In this document: piece by piece, positions 18,270-27,043 of the stretch | Position numbering within the stretch: the first letter of the stretch is position 1 | Layout of the letters: the number at the start of each line of letters is the position of its first letter | Source: Bradyrhizobium sp. SZCCHNS1050 | GTDB taxonomy: Bacteria > Pseudomonadota > Alphaproteobacteria > Rhizobiales > Xanthobacteraceae | Direction of reading: 5' to 3' | NCBI RefSeq assembly: GCF_032484785.1 | Contig: NZ_JAUETR010000001.1 | Span: forward strand, 4,095,501-4,159,500 | DNA length: 64,000 bases | Made by a program: the position numbers and the translations under genes | The notes under the pieces: model-generated | Database searches by the model: none | The model's input: only the letters and a program-made list of their open reading frames with translations | Told to the model about the DNA's origin: nothing

Positions 18270-18728
18270 ATGCCAACCTATTATTGCTCCAGCATCGAGG
18301 GACGCCTTTCGGGCAGGCAGAAGAGTGCGATTGCGGCTGAGATCACGCGGATCCATGCGGAGGTGACGGGAGCGCCGACCTACTTCGCGCAAGTCATTTT
18401 CGACGACGTGAAAGCTGAGAACTACTTCATGGGCGGCGCGCCACTGACGCATGACCAGGTGTTTGTCTACGGTCACATCCGAGGCGGGCGCGCCGCGATC
18501 GACAAGACACGAATGATCAAATTGATGGCAGAGGCCGTCGCGGTTGCCGCCTCTGCCGCGGATCACCGCAGCGTATGGGTATATGTCGGCGAGCTTCCAG
18601 CGCGGCAGATGATCGAATTTGGTCACGTACTGCCAGAGGCCGGCGATGAACCGGCGTGGACGGCCAATCTGCCGGCAGCGGATCGCGATTTCATGCAATC
18701 CGTGGGACCGCAGACAAAGGGCAAATGA
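18270..18728 (+). CDS. cis-3-chloroacrylic acid dehalogenase-like tautomerase
   Basis: About 152 residues, a fused two-unit tautomerase of the cis-CaaD size class (about 150). After Met removal, numbering from Pro1, I see Pro1, His28, Arg70, Arg73, and one position shifted Tyr104 and Glu115. These are the six catalytic positions of cis-CaaD (Pro1, His28, Arg70, Arg73, Tyr103, Glu114). The start at 18270 is needed to give Pro1 and has GGAG 8 bp upstream. The homologue Cg10062 has the same residues but dehalogenates poorly, so hydration of an unsaturated acid is an equal option. Confidence 0.8.
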   Translation: MPTYYCSSIEGRLSGRQKSAIAAEITRIHAEVTGAPTYFAQVIFDDVKAENYFMGGAPLTHDQVFVYGHIRGGRAAIDKTRMIKLMAEAVAVAASAADHRSVWVYVGELPARQMIEFGHVLPEAGDEPAWTANLPAADRDFMQSVGPQTKGK

Positions 18729-18840
18729 CAGAAGGGCGGCAACGCCCGCGCCGCGGTTAGCTCGTCGGCAAATAGCGCTCGGACTGCCTGCAAGAGGCTG
18801 GCGATTCGATACGCGAAAATGTCAATCAGGGAAGGTCTTC

Positions 18841-19110
18841 AATGCGTGGCTATACCCGATTCGACATCGACGGCGCTGGGTGGAACCGCTTGGTGGCAAC
18901 GCGATCCAGGTGATCAATCCCGCCGGCGAGCAGCCGGCAGGACTAATCACTCTAGGAGCGGCTGCGGACGTAGATCGCGCTGTGAAGGCCGCGCGAACGC
19001 ATTTGCCAGCGTCTCCCGCGGCAGCCGCCAGGAACGGATCGATATCCTTTCCAGAATTTTGAACGTGTACGCGAGGTGTCATGCTGATCTCGGCGCCGCT
19101 CGGCAGCAGG
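18841..19110 (+). pseudogene. Aldehyde dehydrogenase N-terminal remnant
   Basis: Three frames in succession spell the start of an ALDH: MRGYTRFDIDGA, then VEPLGGNAIQVINPAGEQ and ITLGAAADVDRAVKAAR, then SRQERIDILSRILNVYARC. At least two frameshifts separate them and the catalytic domain (Cys and Glu) is missing. It follows the tautomerase gene by 112 bp and could be the remains of an aldehyde-oxidising step of that unit. Confidence 0.7.
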
Positions 19111-19372
19111 TCCCAGCAACAGACCCGGCGGTCGTTGCGCGCACGGTCGGAGATGAACGCGCGGCGCCGGCTCGTCCAGTCCGTAGTAGTTGAGCCGAGC
19201 CCTCGCATGGTCGTTGAGGGGAACTCATATCGTGGGCGAGCCTTTCGGCGGCGACTTTGGTCGTCCGAAGGAGCCAACCGAAGTCGGTATGGACGATCAA
19301 AATCGAGAGATGTGGCTTGGCTGCGGCGCGTAAGAGCGTGAACGTCTGCTCGCCACCGGTCGGACCCGAAGT

Positions 19373-19389
19373 AGTTCTATAAAAGAATT
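19373..19389. promoter_or_regulatory. HxlR-type box, degenerate copy
   Basis: AGTTC-tataaaa-GAATT, four of five arm positions symmetrical with a 7-bp A-rich spacer, matching the box found at four other sites. It lies 225 bp upstream of the next copy. Confidence 0.4.
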
Positions 19390-19597
19390 GAAATCAGCTT
19401 TCGAAGGCGAGCCTCCAGGAGGTACGGTGGGTCAGGGGGCAGCGCACGCATAATCGCGGGCTGCAACAAGTAAATAGTTCAAAGATGACTTCATTTTTCG
19501 CTTTTTCGGCCGAAGCGAGCGTGCGCCTAGGTGGTCGTGAGCTTGAGCGGATGGGTCCCGCTCTGGCGATCGAGGGGAAGACTCGAGCGGCTTGACT

Positions 19598-19614
19598 AGT
19601 TCCAAAAAAGAACG
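19598..19614. promoter_or_regulatory. HxlR-type box ahead of SBP-ligase unit
   Basis: AGTTC-caaaaaa-GAACG, followed by TT. The copy at 26942 is almost identical (AGTTC-taaaaaa-GAACG-TT). It sits about 90 bp before the ATG at 19705. Confidence 0.55.
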
Positions 19615-19704
19615 TTAGATCGGCGAGGAACGACGGTCGATCAAGGCCGCGCTTTGTTGGATCGTGCCACTCGGGCATGCAATCCTCATTTTTGGGAGGA
19701 AGTG

Positions 19705-20907
19705 ATGCTGGGGCTCTTCAGGTCTGCTTTCGCGGTGCTGCTTCTGGCGTTCGGGTCATCGGCTTCTGCTGCCGATATGCCGGGGATCACGCCAACGGAG
19801 ATCAGGATCGGGGGCATCTTTCCCTTTAGCGGTCCTGCTTCGTCGATCGGTCTCGTTGGTCGAGGGCTTCTCGCGTATGTCCAGTCGATTAACGACCGCG
19901 GCGGAGTAAACGGCCGAAAGGTCAACTACATTGCGTATGACGATGCCTATAGCCCACCAAAGGCGGTTGAGCATGCGCGAAGGCTCGTCGAAAGCGATGA
20001 AGTGGCCTTCATGTTCAGCCAGCTCGGCACGCCCGGCAACTCGGCCACTGCAAAGTATCTGAGGTCGAGGGGCGTGCCGGCGATCGGCATCGTCTCGGGA
20101 TCGAACAAGTTCACGAATGTGGCGGAGTTTCCGCTGACGACGACCAGTCTGGTCAGCTTCGACACCGAAGGGAAAATCTACGCCAGGTTCCTGACCAAGA
20201 CGCTGCCGAACGCGAAGTACGCGATCCTGTATCAGAACGATGATCTCGGAAAAGACTACCTCAACGCTTTCAAGGGGGTCCTTAAAGACGAGTTCGACAA
20301 GAAGGTCGTCGCAATTGCCTACGAGGTCAGCGAGCCGACGGTGGATTCGCAGGTGGTGAGTCTCAAGAGTTCGGGCGCCGAGGCATTGTTGGTGGCTGGT
20401 ACCCCGAAGTTCGCGGCGCAGGCAATCCGCAAAGCTGCCGAAATCGGCTGGAAACCGATGATCGTACTGAACTACCCATCAAGCTCGGTTGGCGCCACGC
20501 TGAAGCCCGCAGGTCTCGATAATTCAATAGGCGTCATCGTTGGAACGGTGGCGATGGACCCGACCGACTCGCAGTGGGATAACAACGACGGAATGAAGAA
20601 CTTTCGAGCATTTGTCGCACGGTACTTGCCCGGAATCGATATCGCCGACACGAACTATCTGTTCGGGTATACGCAAGGCATGCTGCTCGAACGCCTGCTC
20701 AAGCAGTGTGGGAACGATCTGTCGCGCGAAAATATCATCGGGCAGGCCAAGAACCTCAAGAACGTCGCGCTTCCCACGCTGCTGCCCGGGATCACGGTCA
20801 ATACAAGCGACAAGATCAACATGAATTTCACGCAAATGAGGCTACAGCGCTGGACCGGGACGCGGTGGGATCAATTCAGCGAGGTTCTCGATGCCAGCTC
20901 GGAGTGA
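19705..20907 (+). CDS. LivK-type ABC solute-binding protein
   Basis: A 400-residue periplasmic binding protein with a Sec signal peptide (LFRSAFAVLLLAFGSSASA) and a Peripla_BP_6 fold (EIRIGGIFPFSGPASSIGLVGRGLLAYV, then ALLVAGTPKFAAQAIRKAAE). GGGAGGA precedes the ATG by about 5 bp. No permease or ATPase genes of the branched-chain type are nearby, so it must work with a transporter encoded elsewhere. An HxlR-type box lies upstream and an acyl-CoA ligase gene follows 63 bp downstream, suggesting it captures the acid that the ligase activates. Confidence 0.87.
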   Translation: MLGLFRSAFAVLLLAFGSSASAADMPGITPTEIRIGGIFPFSGPASSIGLVGRGLLAYVQSINDRGGVNGRKVNYIAYDDAYSPPKAVEHARRLVESDEVAFMFSQLGTPGNSATAKYLRSRGVPAIGIVSGSNKFTNVAEFPLTTTSLVSFDTEGKIYARFLTKTLPNAKYAILYQNDDLGKDYLNAFKGVLKDEFDKKVVAIAYEVSEPTVDSQVVSLKSSGAEALLVAGTPKFAAQAIRKAAEIGWKPMIVLNYPSSSVGATLKPAGLDNSIGVIVGTVAMDPTDSQWDNNDGMKNFRAFVARYLPGIDIADTNYLFGYTQGMLLERLLKQCGNDLSRENIIGQAKNLKNVALPTLLPGITVNTSDKINMNFTQMRLQRWTGTRWDQFSEVLDASSE

Positions 20908-20970
20908 TGAGGTTGGTGGTGTCTCGCTAACGCCGGTGGCGTCAATCGCTGCAGCTGAAATGAGGTTATC

Positions 20971-22647
20971 GTGAAAGGATTGATGCAGAACCAGCCTTTG
21001 CTACTGTCCTCGCTCTTGAAGCATGCGGAGCGCGTCCATTCGCGGACGGAGATCGTTTCGCGCACCGTGGAGGGCTCGATTCATCGCTATACGTATGGGG
21101 ATGCGGCGCGTCGCACCAGAAAGCTTGCCGATGCTTTGACCCGCCATGGGATCTTGCAGGGCGATCGTGTCGCAACTCTTGCCTGGAACACGTTCAGGCA
21201 TTTCGAGATCGAGCATGGCGTCACGGGAATCGGTGCAGTATGGCATGCGATCAACCCGAGGCTTATCCCGGATCAGATCAGCTACATTGCTAATCACGCC
21301 GAAGACAAAATCCTGTTCTTCGACAGCTCGTTTCTTCCCCTCGTGGAGAAGCTGGCGGCCGGGCTTTCCTGCGTGAAGATGTTTGTCCTGATGGCGGATC
21401 GAGCCGGCATGCCAAGGACGACGCTGCCGAATTTGCTGTGCTACGAGGAATTCGTGGACTTGGGAAAGGAGGAGTTTGAATGGCCGGTATTCGACGAACT
21501 TTCGGCCTCCTCCCTGTTCTACACGTCGGGGACCACAGGCAATCCCAAGGGCGTTCTCTACTCGCATCGATCGGATATCCTGCATTGCCTCTGCATCTGC
21601 GGTGCGTACGCAATGGGCATTGCGCCGCGCGACACGCTTCTGCCGATGACCCCGATGTTTCACGCGAACGGGGCCTGGGGCCTGACCCATGCAGCTCCCA
21701 TGGTCGGTGCCAAGCTGGTCCTGCCAGGACCCAAAATGGACGGCGCCGCCATTGCGGAGTTGATCGACAGGGAAGGCGTGACCATGACCGCCGGGGTCCC
21801 GACACTCTATTCAAACCTACTCCAGTACTTAGAGTCCAGGGGTACCGGTGCTGGGACGCTCGAGCGCATCATAGTTGCCGGTTCGGCGCCCGCGCCCAGC
21901 CTGATCGAGGGTCTTGAGCGCCTGGGCGTCTCGGTCAACCATCTGTGGGGCATGACTGAGACGAGTCCTTGCGGTACGTCTTCGCAGCCGTCGCGACGCA
22001 CGGCGAGCCTTTCCCCGCAGGATCGGCTTCGACGCAAGACCAGCCAGGGGCAGCCGATCTACGGCGTCGACATCAAGATCGCTGACGAGCGGGGCAGTGA
22101 GATGCCACGCGACGGAAAATCCAGCGGCCGATTGATGGTGCGTGGACCGTGGATCATCAGCGGTTACTACGGGGAGGACAAGCCGCTGCTGGAGGACGGC
22201 TGGTTCAATACCGGGGATCTCGCTGTGATGGATGATGATAATTACATCCAGCTGACCGATCGCGCCAAAGACGTTGTGAAGTCAGGCGGTGAATGGATTT
22301 CGTCCATCGACCTGGAAAACCTGGCGAAGGGATGCCCGGGAGTCACGGAGGCGGCCGTGATCGGCGTTCCTCATCCGAAATGGGAGGAGCGACCGCTGCT
22401 TATCGTCGTGCCGACATCCGGAGCGACCGTAACGGCGCAATCGATCAGGGCCTATCTGGACAACAAAATCGCCAAATGGTGGATGCCTGACGATATCGTC
22501 TTCGTTGACGCGCTCAGCTATGGCGCGACGGGCAAGATCCAGAAGATGGAGCTGCGCCAACGCTTCTCAGGGCATTATTCCGCGCCAGCGCGAGGGGACA
22601 GTGCAAGAGTGCCACAGGGCACTTCAGCGCAGAGCAACGCATCGTGA
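20971..22647 (+). CDS. Fatty-acid/aromatic acyl-CoA ligase (ANL family)
   Basis: About 558 residues; forms acyl-CoA from a carboxylic acid, ATP and CoA through an acyl-adenylate. The P-loop [19 protein letters not shown], the WGMTETSP motif, the hinge [29 protein letters not shown] and the catalytic Lys in GATGKIQK are present, closest in style to medium-chain AlkK-type ligases. GTG at 20971 has GAGG upstream; ATG at 20983 is an alternative. The C-terminal 20 residues are a Ser/Ala-rich extension. It probably starts the CoA pathway of this island. Confidence 0.88.
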   Translation: MKGLMQNQPLLLSSLLKHAERVHSRTEIVSRTVEGSIHRYTYGDAARRTRKLADALTRHGILQGDRVATLAWNTFRHFEIEHGVTGIGAVWHAINPRLIPDQISYIANHAEDKILFFDSSFLPLVEKLAAGLSCVKMFVLMADRAGMPRTTLPNLLCYEEFVDLGKEEFEWPVFDELSASSLFYTSGTTGNPKGVLYSHRSDILHCLCICGAYAMGIAPRDTLLPMTPMFHANGAWGLTHAAPMVGAKLVLPGPKMDGAAIAELIDREGVTMTAGVPTLYSNLLQYLESRGTGAGTLERIIVAGSAPAPSLIEGLERLGVSVNHLWGMTETSPCGTSSQPSRRTASLSPQDRLRRKTSQGQPIYGVDIKIADERGSEMPRDGKSSGRLMVRGPWIISGYYGEDKPLLEDGWFNTGDLAVMDDDNYIQLTDRAKDVVKSGGEWISSIDLENLAKGCPGVTEAAVIGVPHPKWEERPLLIVVPTSGATVTAQSIRAYLDNKIAKWWMPDDIVFVDALSYGATGKIQKMELRQRFSGHYSAPARGDSARVPQGTSAQSNAS

Positions 22648-22700
22648 TGCGAACCTCATCGAGCCGTCGCCAGTCCCCGCCGAAAGGCAAACGCCCGGGA

Positions 22701-23219
22701 TCACGCTGCTTGTCTGCGGGTCCTTGCCTTGCTCGGCTTCTGTTCGGGAGAGGCCTTCTCGAGCTTCCCGCGCGCGCCGGGGCCCGGATGGGTATGAACT
22801 TCCTTCGCCGACAGCGGTTCGCCGCATTCCGAGCACACCATTACGGGATCGAAGACCTTGCCGCATTTCTTATGCTCATGCAGCAGAGGTCGCCCGCGTT
22901 CGTCGACCATGTGCGTGTCGCCCCAATGGACGAGCGCCATCATGATCGGATAGAGATCGAGGCCCTTTTGCGTCAGGATGTACTCATGGCGCTTGGGTGA
23001 ATCCTGATAAGGAATTCGCCGCAACACGCCGTTCCGCACCAGCTTCTTCAGCCGCTCGGCAAGCAGATGGCGCGTGATCCCGAGCGCAGACTGGAAGCCT
23101 TCAAATCGTCGGGTGCGCAGAAAGCATTCGCGTAAAATCAGAAGGGTCCAACGGTCGCCAATTACACCTATGGTTCGCGCCAGTGAACATGGCTCTTCCT
23201 CGAGGGCATCCCACTTCAT
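22701..23219 (-). CDS. HxlR family regulator (master candidate)
   Basis: About 172 residues, longer than usual (about 110-150). The winged helix is at residues 10-95: CSLARTIGVIGDRWTLLILRE, then ITRHLLAERLKKLVRNGVL. A C-terminal Cys-containing segment (CGKVFDPVMVCSECGEPLSAKEV) looks like a zinc ribbon, and a basic tail follows. GGAG lies 8 bp before the ATG at 23219. Its divergent region carries the perfect box ACAGTTC-N7-GAACTGT at 23362, so it likely controls itself and the HCCA-isomerase unit, and by box sharing several other units. The single Cys near the start (CSLART) could sense electrophiles, as in YodB. Confidence 0.85.
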   Translation of the reverse strand: MKWDALEEEPCSLARTIGVIGDRWTLLILRECFLRTRRFEGFQSALGITRHLLAERLKKLVRNGVLRRIPYQDSPKRHEYILTQKGLDLYPIMMALVHWGDTHMVDERGRPLLHEHKKCGKVFDPVMVCSECGEPLSAKEVHTHPGPGARGKLEKASPEQKPSKARTRRQAA

Positions 23220-23361
23220 TCGTACTTCTCCACTCTTCCAGCGACGGGTCGCTCGAATCGCCAACGCAACCGTCTTTTCAAGAACCATTCTAGATAGGGA
23301 CTACGTTCCAAACAACCTCTAACCGATCTGGGCCAAAATAGCAGAAGCTGCCAGTTTATTG

Positions 23362-23382
23362 ACAGTTCGTTTTTAGAACTGT
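23362..23382. promoter_or_regulatory. HxlR-type box, perfect palindrome
   Basis: ACAGTTC-N7-GAACTGT with spacer gttttta. It lies between the HxlR gene (minus) and the HCCA-isomerase gene (plus). The N7 AT-rich spacer matches the known layout of YodB/CatR boxes (TACT-N7-AGTA) in the same regulator family. Confidence 0.65.
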
Positions 23383-23455
23383 ATGAGAGTTGGCGATACG
23401 GTTCGTGCGGACCAAACATGACCACTTCAACAATGCCTATGCGGGAGAGGCCGGC

Positions 23456-24091
23456 GTGACAGCTCTGAAGGTTGAATTCCAGTTCGATTTCGGCAGTCCC
23501 AACGCCTATCTGGCGGAACGCGCAATACCTGGCGTCGAGCGACGGACAGGCGTGAAGTTTGATTATGTGCCGATACTTCTCGGCGGCATCTACAAGGCGA
23601 CCGGCAACATGTCCCCGGCGGAGTCGCTGCACGGCATCAAGAACAAGCCCGAATACATGGCGCTCGAGACGCAGCGCTTCATCCGTCGCCACAACATCAC
23701 GACATTTCGGCAAAACCCGTTTTTCCCGGTGAATACGCTGATGCTGATGCGCGGTGCGGTCGCCGCTCAGTTCGAGGGTATGTTCGAGCCGTATTTCCGG
23801 GCCGCTTACCATCACATGTGGGAGGATCCGAAGAAGATGGACGACGTCGAGGTGTTCCGCGCGGCTTTCAAATCCTCAGGGCTCGACATCGACAGGCTGA
23901 TGGCACGAGCTCAGCAGGACGACGTCAAGAAGAGGCTCATCGACCTGACCACGGATGCGGTCAACCGCGGAGCATTCGGTTCGCCGACGTTCTTCGTCGG
24001 CAAGGAGATGTTCTTCGGCAAGGACCAGCTCCGGGACGTCGAGGAATCGATCGTCGAGCAGATGCGACAGCCTGCCGCCAGCATTGCGTGA
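23456..24091 (+). CDS. 2-hydroxychromene-2-carboxylate isomerase/kappa-GST-like protein
   Basis: About 211 residues with a thioredoxin fold and a helical insert, the DsbA-like HCCA isomerase/kappa GST family. The signature FQFDFGSPNAYLAERAIPGVE has Ser where DsbA has its active-site Cys, followed by ILLGGIYKATGN and the cis-Pro loop FGSPTFFVGKEMFFGKDQL. Such enzymes use glutathione to isomerise an aryl or alicyclic intermediate. GTG at 23456 has GGGAGAGG upstream and starts at the conserved fold; the open frame begins earlier at 23390. It is followed by a CoA-transferase gene. Confidence 0.85.
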   Translation: MTALKVEFQFDFGSPNAYLAERAIPGVERRTGVKFDYVPILLGGIYKATGNMSPAESLHGIKNKPEYMALETQRFIRRHNITTFRQNPFFPVNTLMLMRGAVAAQFEGMFEPYFRAAYHHMWEDPKKMDDVEVFRAAFKSSGLDIDRLMARAQQDDVKKRLIDLTTDAVNRGAFGSPTFFVGKEMFFGKDQLRDVEESIVEQMRQPAASIA

Positions 24092-24175
24092 CTCGAAACG
24101 CAGCACGAGATAATGCGCCTGGCCGAAGGAGTTGGCGTAATGGCCGGAAGAACCAGCCAGGAGAGGGGAAACGTC

Positions 24176-25375
24176 ATGCCAGGGCCGCTTAGCGGAGTTC
24201 GTGTGCTCGATCTGACCGGTGTGGTATCAGGTCCGTTCGCGACGATGTTTTTGGCCGACCAGGGCGCCGACGTGATCAAGATCGAGCCCATTGGTGGCGA
24301 CATCACCCGCCGCAGCCGCGCCACCATCGACAAGCGCGGTGAGTTCTCGGCGTTGTTCATCTCATCAAACCGTGGCAAGCGTTCGCTTGCGCTCGACGTC
24401 AAGAGCGAAGCCGGTCGCGAGGTGCTTGCCAAACTTGTCGCGCAATCCGACGTGCTGGTGCAGAATTTTCGGCCCGGCACGATGGAACGCCTCGGGCTCG
24501 GGGCCGCCGAGTTGCGCGGCCGCTATCCGCGGCTGATTTACGTTTCCATCAGCGGCGTCGGCGAAACCGGCCCTTATGTCAAGAAGCGCGTCTACGATCC
24601 GATCATTCAGGGTCTCTCGGGGTTCGCCGACATCCAGTCGCAGCCCGTGACCAACCGGCCACAGATGATCAGAACCATCGTTTGCGACAAGACCACGGCC
24701 GTCATGACGGCACAAGCGGTTGCAGCAGCGCTCTATGCGCGAGAGAAGACCGGACGAGGGGATCACATCCAGGTCGCGATGCTGGATGCAATGATCTCCT
24801 ACCTCTGGCCAGAAGGTATGATGCAATACACTGTGGTGGGCGCCGAGGCTGCTGCGGCCGATCCCAATGATCGCCCCGACCTCGTGTTCAAGACCAGCGA
24901 CGGCTACATCACTTGCGGTACTATCTCGGATTCGGAATGGCAGGGGTTTTGTCGGGCGACAGGTGATCCGGAGCTTGGCACCGACCCACGTTTTGCGACG
25001 CCGGCGGCGCGTTCCGTCAATGCGACTGCTCGCATCAACAAGATGGCTGAATACATCGCGCAGCACAACACCGCCGAATGGCTGGAACGGCTCGATGCAG
25101 CGGACGTCCCCTGCGCGCCGATCCTGCGCCGTGGGGAGATCATTCACAACGAGCAGGTGATTGCGCGCGATCTCATTGCCGAGTTGGACCAGCCCAGTGT
25201 TGGTCGCATTCGACAGCCCAAGCCGGCCGCTCGCTTCGAAGTCAATCCGGCTGCGATCGGTGGCCCTGCCCCCCGAATCGGCGAGCATTCGCGCGAGATC
25301 CTGGGTGCGCTCGGCTATGACAATGCCGCAATCGAGAAGATGGCGACCGAAAAATCGGTCCGGATCTCGGGTTAA
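24176..25375 (+). CDS. CaiB/BaiF family III CoA-transferase
   Basis: About 399 residues. LSGVRVLDLTGVVSGPFATMFL and DQGADVIKIEP open the N-terminal domain; NRGKRSLALDVKS and DVLVQNFRPG follow; the catalytic Asp is likely in RVYDPIIQGLSGF. GAGAGGGG lies upstream of ATG 24176. It follows the HCCA isomerase by 84 bp and converges on the GST gene with a 4-bp overlap. It would load CoA on an organic acid of the island or recycle CoA between intermediates. Confidence 0.9.
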   Translation: MPGPLSGVRVLDLTGVVSGPFATMFLADQGADVIKIEPIGGDITRRSRATIDKRGEFSALFISSNRGKRSLALDVKSEAGREVLAKLVAQSDVLVQNFRPGTMERLGLGAAELRGRYPRLIYVSISGVGETGPYVKKRVYDPIIQGLSGFADIQSQPVTNRPQMIRTIVCDKTTAVMTAQAVAAALYAREKTGRGDHIQVAMLDAMISYLWPEGMMQYTVVGAEAAAADPNDRPDLVFKTSDGYITCGTISDSEWQGFCRATGDPELGTDPRFATPAARSVNATARINKMAEYIAQHNTAEWLERLDAADVPCAPILRRGEIIHNEQVIARDLIAELDQPSVGRIRQPKPAARFEVNPAAIGGPAPRIGEHSREILGALGYDNAAIEKMATEKSVRISG

Positions 25376-26058
25376 GCCGGCGGAGCTTTTGGCAGCACCG
25401 GCGTAATTGGAACGAGCGGAATGTTAGCTTCCTGGCCGAGCCGATAGGCAGGCCGGGCGTGGATGCGCTCCAGATAGGGCAGGGCGTTATCGCAGACGCC
25501 CACCTCATAGGTGATCGCCCATTCGAGACACGTGGTCAGCAGGATATCGGCGCTGGTGAACTGATCGCCCATCAGGTATCGGCGTCCATCGGCAAGCGCG
25601 ACCTCCACATGGCGCAATTGCTCGCGGAAATACTCGCCTGCCCTGGCGACGACTTCGGGAGCAATGCCGTAGATGGTGCCAAGCCCATCTGCCCGATGGC
25701 GCCGCATTACATAGAGGCTAGTGGAATCAAGCTCTGCAACGATGAAGAAGCACCATTCCAGCCAGGCAGCATAGTCGCGCTGCTTTTCTGGGATCAGCGC
25801 CCGGTCCCGCGTGGAGTAAGTGCGTGACAGGTACGCGACGATAGCGGCACTCTCGCCGATGCAGAAATCGCCGTCCTGTAGCAGCGGGACCTTCTGCCGC
25901 GGATTGAGCGCGGTATATTCCGCCGTCTTGGTTTCCCCAGTACGCGGCCCGATCGGCTTGCTCGTGTAGGCGAGATCGAGCTCGTACATCGCCCAGTGCG
26001 CCCGTACGGTCCGGCTGGTGCCTGCTCCCCACAGCGTCAGATTCGGCATGGTGTCCAT
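25372..26058 (-). CDS. Glutathione S-transferase
   Basis: About 228 residues. The N-terminal thioredoxin-like domain starts LTLWGAGTSRTVRAHWAMYEL and holds the cis-Pro VPLLQDGDFCIGESAAIVAYL (Glu-Ser contacts for glutathione); the C-terminal helical domain has the N-capping SADILLTTCLEW. The likely active residue is Ser/Thr of GTSRT. It sits 1 bp after the stop of the upstream SDR gene, so the pair is one operon. With the HCCA-type enzymes it indicates a glutathione-dependent step in the pathway. Confidence 0.87.
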   Translation of the reverse strand: MDTMPNLTLWGAGTSRTVRAHWAMYELDLAYTSKPIGPRTGETKTAEYTALNPRQKVPLLQDGDFCIGESAAIVAYLSRTYSTRDRALIPEKQRDYAAWLEWCFFIVAELDSTSLYVMRRHRADGLGTIYGIAPEVVARAGEYFREQLRHVEVALADGRRYLMGDQFTSADILLTTCLEWAITYEVGVCDNALPYLERIHARPAYRLGQEANIPLVPITPVLPKAPPA

Positions 26059-26059
26059 C

Positions 26060-26803
26060 TCACCATTTCTCCGCGGAAGGACGGAGGTCGAGTTCATGTG
26101 TCCAGCCATCTCTCGTCTGCCCGTGCGCGAACCAATAGGCTTCCGCGATCGATGATGTTTTCGTCAGGCTATCCGGTGGAATCTCGCTCGCCTCCATGCC
26201 TTTAGCCGCCTTCATGCGGGCATGGATCGCCGGGCTGTCGACGCCGGCATCGATAATGAGGTGCACCACGTGGATATTTTTTGGGCCCAATTCCCGGGCC
26301 ATTGACTGCGCGACAGCGCGTAGACCGAATTTCGCGCTGGCGAAGGCCGCATAGCCCGTTCCGCCGCGGAGGCTGGCGGTCGCGCCGGTGAACAGGATGC
26401 TGCCCCGACCGCGCGATACCATGTAGCGTGCGGCCTCGCGGCCGACCAGAAATCCGGCGTAACAGGCGAGTTCCCACGCTTTAGAGAACAGCTTCTCGGT
26501 TGTCTCCAGTAAAGGCTTGTTGACGTTCGATCCGGCGTTGAAAAGGCAGACCTCGATTGGCCCGATCTCCTTCTCGATGCGCGCGAATATTTCCTGAACC
26601 CCGGATTCCTGGCGAGCATCGACACTAAAGGCGTGAATCCTGTGACCCGCCGCTCTCAGCTCCGCCACAAGCGCCTGCGATTTTGCTGCCTCCCGCCTGC
26701 AGATACAAACGGTATATCCGCCCTTCGCAAAGCGGCGGGCGACGGCCGCCCCGATCGCGTCGCCAGCGCCGACAAGTATCGCCACTCCGCGGGCTCTCGC
26801 CAT
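26060..26803 (-). CDS. SDR oxidoreductase with Phe in place of catalytic Tyr
   Basis: A 247-residue Rossmann protein. The cofactor loop is GAGDAIGAAVARRF, then NAGSNVNKPLLE. In the active-site region GATASLRGGTGYAAFASAKFGL the Lys is preceded four residues earlier by Phe (FASAK) and not Tyr, so the classical YxxxK is absent. This fits the classical-SDR subgroup 10, known to have Phe with a retained Lys. It is head-to-head with a close paralogue at 27044 and co-transcribed with the GST gene. Catalytic competence is uncertain. Confidence 0.85.
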   Translation of the reverse strand: MARARGVAILVGAGDAIGAAVARRFAKGGYTVCICRREAAKSQALVAELRAAGHRIHAFSVDARQESGVQEIFARIEKEIGPIEVCLFNAGSNVNKPLLETTEKLFSKAWELACYAGFLVGREAARYMVSRGRGSILFTGATASLRGGTGYAAFASAKFGLRAVAQSMARELGPKNIHVVHLIIDAGVDSPAIHARMKAAKGMEASEIPPDSLTKTSSIAEAYWFAHGQTRDGWTHELDLRPSAEKW

Positions 26804-26941
26804 CTCGATTCCTCCCGATCAGTTCTTATTTGAAACGGTTTAAATAGACTGTGTCGACGATGCTGTAAACGACGTATGCGAGTGATAGAACCAGTTTCGA
26901 TGCACAGGCCAGATAAATCAATCTGAAAATGTCGATTGACG

Positions 26942-26958
26942 AGTTCTAAAAAAGAACG
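26942..26958. promoter_or_regulatory. HxlR-type box ahead of SDR-ACAD operon
   Basis: AGTTC-taaaaaa-GAACG, 85 bp before the ATG at 27044 and in the 240-bp gap between two divergent SDR genes. It is nearly the same as the copy at 19598. Nothing else was recognised in the gap. Confidence 0.6.
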
Positions 26959-27043
26959 TTCAATCGTCGTTAGATGCGGTGAGTGAGCGGGCTGCCGGCG
27001 CTAAGCCAAAGACGCCAGATCTAGCCTGATCGGAGGAAAAGCC

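Larger units (their letters stand above)
19111..19704. other. Regulatory/non-coding stretch with two HxlR-type boxes
   Basis: No convincing gene. It contains the boxes at 19373 and 19598 and serves as upstream region for the solute-binding protein gene at 19705. Confidence 0.4.

Noticed and set aside
26821..26836. AGTTC-ttattt-GAAAC as a further HxlR box
   Set aside because: Spacer is 6 and the right arm mismatches, unlike the N7 copies; judged chance.
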